Of a stretch of 23,185 nt of DNA, positions 17,854 through 23,185 are shown in pieces (position 1 is the stretch's first letter; every line of letters begins with the position of its first letter). A program made the translations under genes and the position numbers. The notes beneath the pieces are model-generated. The model did no database searches, was not told where the DNA came from, and worked only from the letters and a program-made list of their open reading frames with translations. This DNA is from Chara braunii (lineage: Eukaryota; Streptophyta; Charophyceae; Charales; Characeae). The DNA lies in NCBI GenBank assembly GCA_003427395.1, contig BFEA01000212.1, forward strand, positions 2,034,248 to 2,057,432. The letters run 5' to 3'.

Positions 17854-18063
17854 ATGGAGACGGTGGACAACGTTGTCAGACCCGTGAAGAGCTTCGCTAA
17901 GGACAGCGTACGGCTGGTAAAGCGATGTCATAAGCCAGATAGGAAAGAGTTCACGAAGATAGTCTTTCGTACGGCAATCGGCTTCGTCGTTATGGGCTTC
18001 ATTGGTTTTTTTGTGAAACTGATCTTCATCCCCGTCAACAACATTATCGTTGGAGCTGGCTGA
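17854..18063 (+). CDS. SEC61G: Protein transport protein SEC61 gamma subunit, 69 aa
   Basis: The smallest subunit of the Sec61 translocon (SecE homologue), a tail-anchored protein that clamps SEC61 alpha in the ER membrane during co-translational protein import. The single-exon frame starts [20 protein letters not shown] and ends [12 protein letters not shown]. An amphipathic N-terminal helix (about residues 5-24) is followed by the highly conserved [11 protein letters not shown] (23-33) and one transmembrane helix, roughly residues 40-59 ([20 protein letters not shown]). Length and sequence match plant SEC61G almost throughout; conservative changes are confined mainly to the first 20 residues. 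The ATG has a purine at -3 and G at +4. All key features are intact, so it is probably functional. No nearby AATAAA signal was seen. Upstream sequence within about 490 bp is LINE/U6 debris, so the promoter is either short or partly repeat-derived. Confidence 0.97.
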   Translation: METVDNVVRPVKSFAKDSVRLVKRCHKPDRKEFTKIVFRTAIGFVVMGFIGFFVKLIFIPVNNIIVGAG

Positions 18064-18718
18064 ATTTAAAAAGTGAAGGTTTGCCAAAGCGATTGACTGA
18101 TTGCTGCTTGCTTTCAAGTCGATTTGAATTTTGATTCCGTTGCTTTTTTCTTCAGCTTCTTCTTAACCGTATTGATTGAGCATTGTCAACCTGCGGTCAA
18201 CGCTGCAATGGTCTTCATTTGTCGATTTGACTTAACACTACCAATGGAAAGGAAGAGCGGTTGAAGTGGATATACATATTTGGAGATCAAGTAGCCCCTC
18301 CAGAGAGTGATGATCGTGGCCTTGGTAAATAGAGCGTATCTCTCTCTGTGGTGATGAGGGGTATTCGTTGTTCGCCCTGTTTTATGGCTTAGTGATGGTT
18401 TGGAGCTCTATCCTTCAACTTTGGCATTGGGATGATGTTCAGAAGGCTTTAGTTGGGGTCGTGCGGCGCTCTCGAGGATGGTTGTGGATTTGAGTTTTTC
18501 CCTTTTTGTTTCTGGCCATTGAATGATTGACTAGGTAATCAACACTTTCCCAAGTTGTTTCTCATGTTGATTCGGTTGATTGCTCGGTCGGTGGATACCT
18601 CCTCCGTTTGTTAAGGTCGGTCCCTCTCAAGTGCGAGAATGAGTCTAAATTCATGTTGCTATTTATCGCTTGAGGCATTTCTCTCGCCGAACTTTGGCGA
18701 GAATGACCGTATGTCTTT
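18064..18718. other. SEC61G 3' flank, no further gene seen
   Basis: Presumably holds the 3' UTR. A TTTTTTCTTCAGCTTCTTC stretch at 18144-18162 looks acceptor-like, so a 3'-UTR intron is conceivable. No canonical polyadenylation hexamer near the stop and no coding block is recognised. Confidence 0.4.
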
Positions 18719-18742
18719 TTTTTTTTTCTTTTTTTTTTTGTG

Positions 18743-18787
<45 letters not shown>
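18719..18787. repeat. T-run then (GA)n microsatellite
   Basis: T-rich sequence (18717-18740) followed by GA repeats to 18787. The Glu/Arg and Ser/Leu repeat frames on either strand derive from this. Confidence 0.95.
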
Positions 18788-18789
<2 letters not shown>

Positions 18790-19029
18790 CGGCGATTCGT
18801 CTCTGAATATGTCCGTGAGCGGGAGCATGCGGATGGGGAGTGGGAGGGATGGTGGTGTATGGACGGAGTGTACTTTGTGGAGGCCAGATTGGCCATGGAG
18901 TGCATTGGCACGTTGCTGTTGAGGGAACTGATTTATACATGTCGAGCACCTATGGCGAGGAAGGGAGGTGAAGGTGGAGTTGTGAGAACGAATGTGGGAT
19001 ACGATTTTCAGTAATGCTTATGACTCTAA
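18788..19029. other. Non-coding or weak ORF after the microsatellite
   Basis: One plus-strand frame stays open to 19014 (GWWCMDGVYFVEARLAMECI) with reasonable composition, but it enters from the GA repeat, has no own convincing start and no known motif. I do not call a gene. Confidence 0.25.
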
Positions 19030-21240
19030 CGAATGTTCTGACCTGCTTCCTTTCCATTTTTTTGCGTTCTTCTCCATCATACTTCTTGTAGTCACTTTTT
19101 GACGCCCTTCTCTGCCTCTCACCTCTATCTTTTTTTCCGTCTTCCTCTTTTCTTTATTTCTCTCCCATTACCGTCTGCACTTCAGTCTGTATTTCCTCTC
19201 TCATTTGCATATGTTCCGTCCTCGTGTCCCCTTCTACGCTATCTTATGACCAACCTCGTATATCGTGTTAAATCTCTTTTACCCTCCATTTCCGCTTCGT
19301 TTTTCTCATCGTTTTCATTCGTCCTCCGTTTCTTTTCCTCCTTTCGCACATTTTTATATCTCACCTTCCCTATCTGTCTGATCTTCACCGTCTCCGCTTC
19401 TCTTCTGGCACTTTCCTCTTGCTCTTATCTTCTGTATCCATCGTCCTTTCTCTCGCCTTCCTGCTCTTTCCGGTTATTTTCCTTCCTTTAGAATTACCGA
19501 CTGCTGACTCTCGTTTCCATGCTATGGAGCTCTGTTTAGTTATCACATCCATTTCCCTTCTTTTGCGTCGTCTTACTATCGCCCGCCGTCTCGTCTTTCG
19601 AACTCGTGCTCCCTATTTCGTGCGTCGCCTTCTTCTGACCCTTAATCTCTACCCGCCTGTTACTTCTAGTAGTTCTATTATCCGCGGGCCTTTGATCTCT
19701 TGCGGCATCTTCTCTCGATCTCCTGCATTTCCTCCCGGTGCGCCTTTTCCCCATCTCTTTCCCCCCCTCTTGCGGCTTGTCCCTCCGTCCTGCGCCGCAC
19801 TTTATTTCGTGCCTTTCTGTCTCCCATACCTTCGATAGATTCCTCTTCCATCTTGATTTTTGTCTAGTACGTCGCTTTCATTCTCTCCCTGTCGTCTCTC
19901 CCCCCTATCATCTCTATCTCTATAACCCTTGGACTGCTCCGTACTGGTTCTTCTCTCTCGCCTTCTCTCCCTTTGTAATTGCTTTCTCACCCTTTTGACA
20001 TCGCCTTCTCTGGCTCCCTTGCGTTTTCTCTTCCCGTGCCTTCTCTCCTTCCCTACCCTCTCTTCCTCCCTTGCCCTCTCATTCCCTTGGGCTCTTTGCC
20101 TGACTTGGCCTCTCTTCCTCCGTTGGGCTCTGTCCCCTCTTTCTCTTCCTGGTCTTTCTCCCCTCTGCCCTCTCTCCCCCCTGTTCTCCCTCTCTCCTCC
20201 CCTTCCCCTCCCACGCATTTTTTCCACCTCTTCCTCGTGTGATTCTCCACATTTGTATCTTGTCTACTGTTGTCCCTTGTCGCATTCATTGCTTTGTTCT
20301 TCACGTGCTCCCACGCCTTTTTTAATGCATTCTTTCCGAAAAATATGCCTCCGGTCTACGTTTCCCACCTCCTTTGAAGCAATTCCCTTAACTGTTCCGC
20401 ACGTCCCTTGACTTGCCTCCCCCTGCCGATCGTGTTCTGGTGCTCGTCTCTGTACTGTTTTTCTCCTGTCATCCTCTAGTCTTTCGTACTGTTTTTCTCC
20501 TGTCAGCGTCGCCTCTGGTCCTCTTAGTTTCCTTGGTAGTTTCCGCTCGTTAGCTCTTTTGCCTCTTCCTCGTCTTTCTCCTCGCCTCTTCTCTCATTTT
20601 TGCTATCGTGTCCTGTCAGCGTCTCCTCTTGGTTTTCTTTTCGGATTTCCAATCAGTATCCGTAAAATTTGTTTTCTTCTTGTGGTGCTTCTTGTGCGTT
20701 TTGGTAGATTGTCGTCCATTGTCTCTCTTCTTTGAATGGCTCTATATTTGCGTTATTTGTCTCGTAATCACGTTTCTTCTCACTGTGTGTGTCCACGTCT
20801 CCTCACCATTCCTGCCATCTCTCCTTCCCTTAGCTGCCTCCCTCGTCCTATCATCGCTTTTCTCTTTCTGTATCTCTTTTGTAGTCTTCGTCGATCTACT
20901 CCGTTCTCTACTTGCATATTTTGCTGAAGGGTTTTCCTGGCCATCGCGTCTAGAAGACAATTTATTTCTCCTCTCCCTATCCCACCGCTTTTATCGTGTT
21001 CCAGCTTTCGATGAAATACCCCGCTGGCCGCCCGTGAGGTCGCGTTTTCCGGTTGTTAACTTTCGCCGTGAGGTCTTTCTGCATTCCCCTCATGATTCAC
21101 TCCATACCGTCTCTTCTCTTCCCTATCTCTCCTCCTTCACCCCCCTCTTCACTCCTCGTCCGTCAAGGCCGTTCTCTTTACTCTTGGTTCCGTTTGATTC
21201 CGTTTGACTTCGTTTGATTTTGTTTCGGTTGTTGTCCTCT
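19030..21240. other. 2.2-kb pyrimidine-rich, non-repetitive tract
   Basis: The plus strand is dominated by C and T throughout, with many runs of ten or more pyrimidines (CTTCCTCTTTTCTTTATTTC, CCCTCTCTCCTCCCCTTCCC) yet little periodicity. The only clear local repeat is a 20-mer duplicated at 20452 and 20486. Long frames on both strands (Ser/Leu/Phe/Pro-rich on plus, Arg/Glu/Gly-rich on minus, for example 19802-20227) are expected from the skew and show no domain. It could be the remnant of an ancient purine/pyrimidine satellite or repeat, or triplex-forming DNA. Confidence 0.7.
20452..20505. repeat. 20-bp direct repeat, 34-bp spacing
   Basis: GTACTGTTTTTCTCCTGTCA occurs at 20452-20471 and exactly again at 20486-20505. 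A shortened TCCTGTCAGCGTC recurs near 20609. Confidence 0.9.
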
Positions 21241-21374
21241 TCCCTCTATGCACTACATTGCTCCAGCCTCGTCCCTTTGGGTCAGACCTCACAGTTGTCT
21301 AGTTGCTCCTTTCCCTGCTCTTTAGGCTTCAGCCGTCAAACCTTTTCTCGTCTGGATCGCACTACTTTCTCTTG
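21241..21374. other. Short unassigned stretch
   Basis: Mixed sequence leaving the pyrimidine-rich tract. Nothing recognised. Confidence 0.3.
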
Positions 21375-21560
21375 AATGTCTCAACCCCCCTCAGGGTGAT
21401 GTACCCTGTATTGCCTGGACAGTGCTAAGCTCGTATCTACCACTCTCTACCTGTGGGTATGGATTCCGTCAATGTCTTACCCCCCCTTCAGGGTATCTGC
21501 TCCGTATTGCCTGGTCACTGCCCAACTCTTACCTATCGCTCTCTGCCTGTGGGTGTGAGT
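21375..21560. repeat. Tandem duplication, 96-bp period
   Basis: Copy 1 (21375-21470) and copy 2 (21471-21560) both start AATGTCTYAMCCCCCC, then CAGGGT, TGTATTGCCTGG (or CGTATTGCCTGG) and CTCTCTRCCTGTGGGTRTG. About 80 percent identical by eye. Confidence 0.85.
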
Positions 21561-21675
21561 AGGGGTCGGGTGCATCCGCAGGATTCTGCAGGCTTTCTCT
21601 TCGTGTTCGTTCACCCACACCTCGTACCTTATCTGGCAAGTAGAGCATCCCTACACTATTAAAATCGCTAATATG

Positions 21676-21780
21676 ACAAATCTGAAATCCGGGCCGTTGT
21701 TGGTCCTACCGGCCCACGGCCCAGATCAACCGAACCATGTAACAAATCTGAAATCCCGGTCGTCGGGTCGTACCGGATCG
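21676..21780. repeat. Tandem duplication, 66-bp period
   Basis: ACAAATCTGAAATCC and a following CGG..GT.GT..GTCSTACCGG block occur at 21676 and 21742. The second copy is partial. Downstream, GCGGTACCTACC is repeated at 21892 and 21918. Confidence 0.8.
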
Positions 21781-21800
21781 ACGTGCCGTATCAGCGCGAT

Positions 21801-21814
21801 CTTAAGATCTTAAG
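21801..21814. other. 14-bp perfect palindrome
   Basis: CTTAAGATCTTAAG is its own reverse complement, sitting just after the 66-bp tandem. Its function is unknown and it may be chance. Confidence 0.8.
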
Positions 21815-22129
21815 AGCGTGCATCAATCCAGGCCGTTGGCCCGGTACCTTGGACGCGACGGCAGGGATTACTTGCCTGTTGGAGAGGGCCGCGGTACCTA
21901 CCAGTGATTTCTTGGCGCGGTACCTACCGGTGGGGTTTTGTGTTTGGGCAAACGGGTTCCCATAGGCTGTCCGTGATGTAACTATTTTTTCGTGGCGGCG
22001 TGCACTGTTTTTTTATGGGGGCATGGCTTTTTAGTGGCGGCATGGGCAAATTCTACGGCGTGGGAAAGACCCACCCCTATGCTACTGTACTTTGTACTAG
22101 ACTTCTACTTTCCTATCCTATGCTACTAT
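21815..22129. other. GC-rich then mixed non-coding stretch
   Basis: GC-rich sequence with repeated GGTACC sites (21843, 21894, 21920), then TGGCGGCRTG repeated at about 21993 and 22036. No gene seen. Confidence 0.35.
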
Positions 22130-22194
22130 TGTCTACCGCGTGGGCGCGGGGAACGCAGCCCTAAGGCCGAAGCAATGGGTGTAAGTGTGCGCAC

Positions 22195-22249
<55 letters not shown>

Positions 22250-22490
22250 AGGGGGGGGGGACAGCGAGAGAGAGAAAGAGAGAGGCTGTATGACAAAATT
22301 GGAATATGGGTGAAATTGTGGTTGCGATAGTTTGAACACTTTTTCCTTGGCCCATAGTGGGTACCTGTGGGGGTACGCGATTGGAAGGGGGAGAGAGAAA
22401 GAGAGAGAGAGAAAGAGAAAGATTGATAGAGAGAGAGAGAGAGAGAGGTTGAATGAGAAAATTGGAGTATTTGCGAACCCTTATGAGCAC

Positions 22491-22548
<58 letters not shown>

Positions 22549-22680
22549 GAGACAGAGAATGAGGCTGAATGACAGAATTGGAATAAAGGTTAGATTTTGG
22601 TTGCGATAGTTTGAACAATTTTTCCTTGAATGACAGAATTGGAGTATTTGCAAACCCTTGTGAGCACAAAAAGTTATTAT
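22130..22680 (+). repeat. Cluster of (GA)n-centred dispersed repeat copies
   Basis: Copy A (about 22130-22350) reads GTGGGCGCGGGGAACGCAGC, CCTAAGG, GCACAAAAGAGAG(GA)n, GAGGCTGTATGACAAAATTG, GGTTGCGATAGTTTGAACA. Copy B (about 22487-22629) repeats GCACAAAAGAGAG(GA)n, GAGGCTGAATGACAGAATTG and GGTTGCGATAGTTTGAACA, 297 bp later. Shorter pieces (AATTGGAGTATTTGCRAACC, CTTRTGAGCACAAAA) lie at 22461 and 22640. The unit's reverse complement is found at 14868-14990. Confidence 0.8.
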
Positions 22681-23185
22681 AGTTGCGTCTTGCAAACGGC
22701 TGCCGAAAATGTGACACCTTGATATAGACGTTGAAACCCGCTATATGTAGCCTTAGGGCTGAGAATGATGGGGCTTGCTCCAGCTCTTTGAACATGCATA
22801 AAAGAGAAAAGTCATGGTGGTGTATTTTTCCATGTTATAGGGGGAGATTTAGTTTGTTTTTTCACTTTTCAAGAGTATTGGAGTTGCATTCTCCTCATCC
22901 AGGGGCAGATCGATATCCAAAGTTGCTGTCTTTTTGCTTGCTGTCGCTTGGGAACTTGATGCAGAAGAAGAGGGGGTCACGTTCGTGTGCACTTGATTGA
23001 AGCTCAATGCTTGAGCCTCCGCTTCTCACTTCTTTTTGGAATCTGGTTGCACTGGAGGACTGATCCTTGTTTTCCAAAAGTCTCAAATGTAGTTGCTGGA
23101 ACTTGATCAAGAGCACTATTGATGGCTTAAGTCTTCGTCGTTAGTTGAGTCTTCAAGAATCCAATGTTTTTTTTTTTTTCTCTCT
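22681..23185. other. Right end of window, no gene supported
   Basis: GTAGCCTTAGGGCTGAGAAT at 22747 echoes the repeat family's CCTTAGGGCTG block. A minus-strand frame (22895-23116) has ordinary composition but no recognised motif. The window ends in a T-run and CT repeat (23167-23185). Confidence 0.35.

Noticed and set aside
19802-20227. 141-residue Arg/Glu/Gly-rich minus-strand ORF resembling an RGG-type protein
   Set aside because: It lies wholly within the pyrimidine-skewed tract. All minus-strand frames there become Arg/Glu/Gly-rich and stops (which need T in purine-poor contexts) are rare, so the frame is expected by composition.
22126-22695. 189-residue Ser/Leu-repeat minus-strand ORF
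   Set aside because: A translation of (CT)n microsatellites and linking repeat copies. Similar Ser/Leu and Glu/Arg frames occur at every GA/CT run in the window.

Overview
This window is eukaryotic nuclear DNA: gene-poor, rich in microsatellites ((CA)n, (CT)n/(GA)n, long A or T runs) and dominated by decayed transposable elements. The only intact, confidently recognised gene is a 69-residue SEC61 gamma subunit whose sequence is of land-plant/streptophyte type. With a plant-like U6 snRNA retrocopy and a plant L1-type LINE end, this suggests a streptophyte with a large repeat-rich genome, perhaps a charophyte alga. The lineage is an inference.

Layout. 1-690: (CA)n and other simple repeats. 694-3198: heavily decayed Plavaka-type transposase (CACTA-related, TNP2-like), readable across several frames. 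3899-5149: Ulp1/SENP-type (C48) cysteine protease in one frame with three in-frame stops. 5386-6945: third decayed, unrecognised charged ORF with a plausible 180-bp intron. These three are collinear and probably belong to one dead DNA transposon. 7224-8199: two head-to-tail copies of a 488-bp unit. 8200-14640: mostly non-coding, with hairpins, small tandem duplications (about 70 bp and 119 bp), one minus-strand proline-rich ORF (10292-10759) and two decayed unrecognised ORFs (12509-12928, 13037-13855).

14868-17387 is a nested retroinsertion locus. An antisense U6 retropseudogene with an A-tail and 8-bp direct repeats (15113-15225) lies beside a second, internally deleted U6 retropseudogene flanked by 14-bp direct repeats. 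That second copy was in turn split by a 2.0-kb 5'-truncated LINE (15342-17364) flanked by its own 11-bp direct repeats. The LINE ends about 490 bp upstream of the SEC61G start codon (17854-18063).

18064-23185: no recognised gene. It holds a 2.2-kb strongly pyrimidine-rich but non-repetitive tract (about 19030-21240), tandem duplications with 96-bp and 66-bp periods, and a cluster of (GA)n-centred dispersed repeats (22130-22680) that has an inverted relative at 14868-14990.

No operon-like or pathway relation exists between genes. The story is one housekeeping secretory gene embedded in transposon debris.
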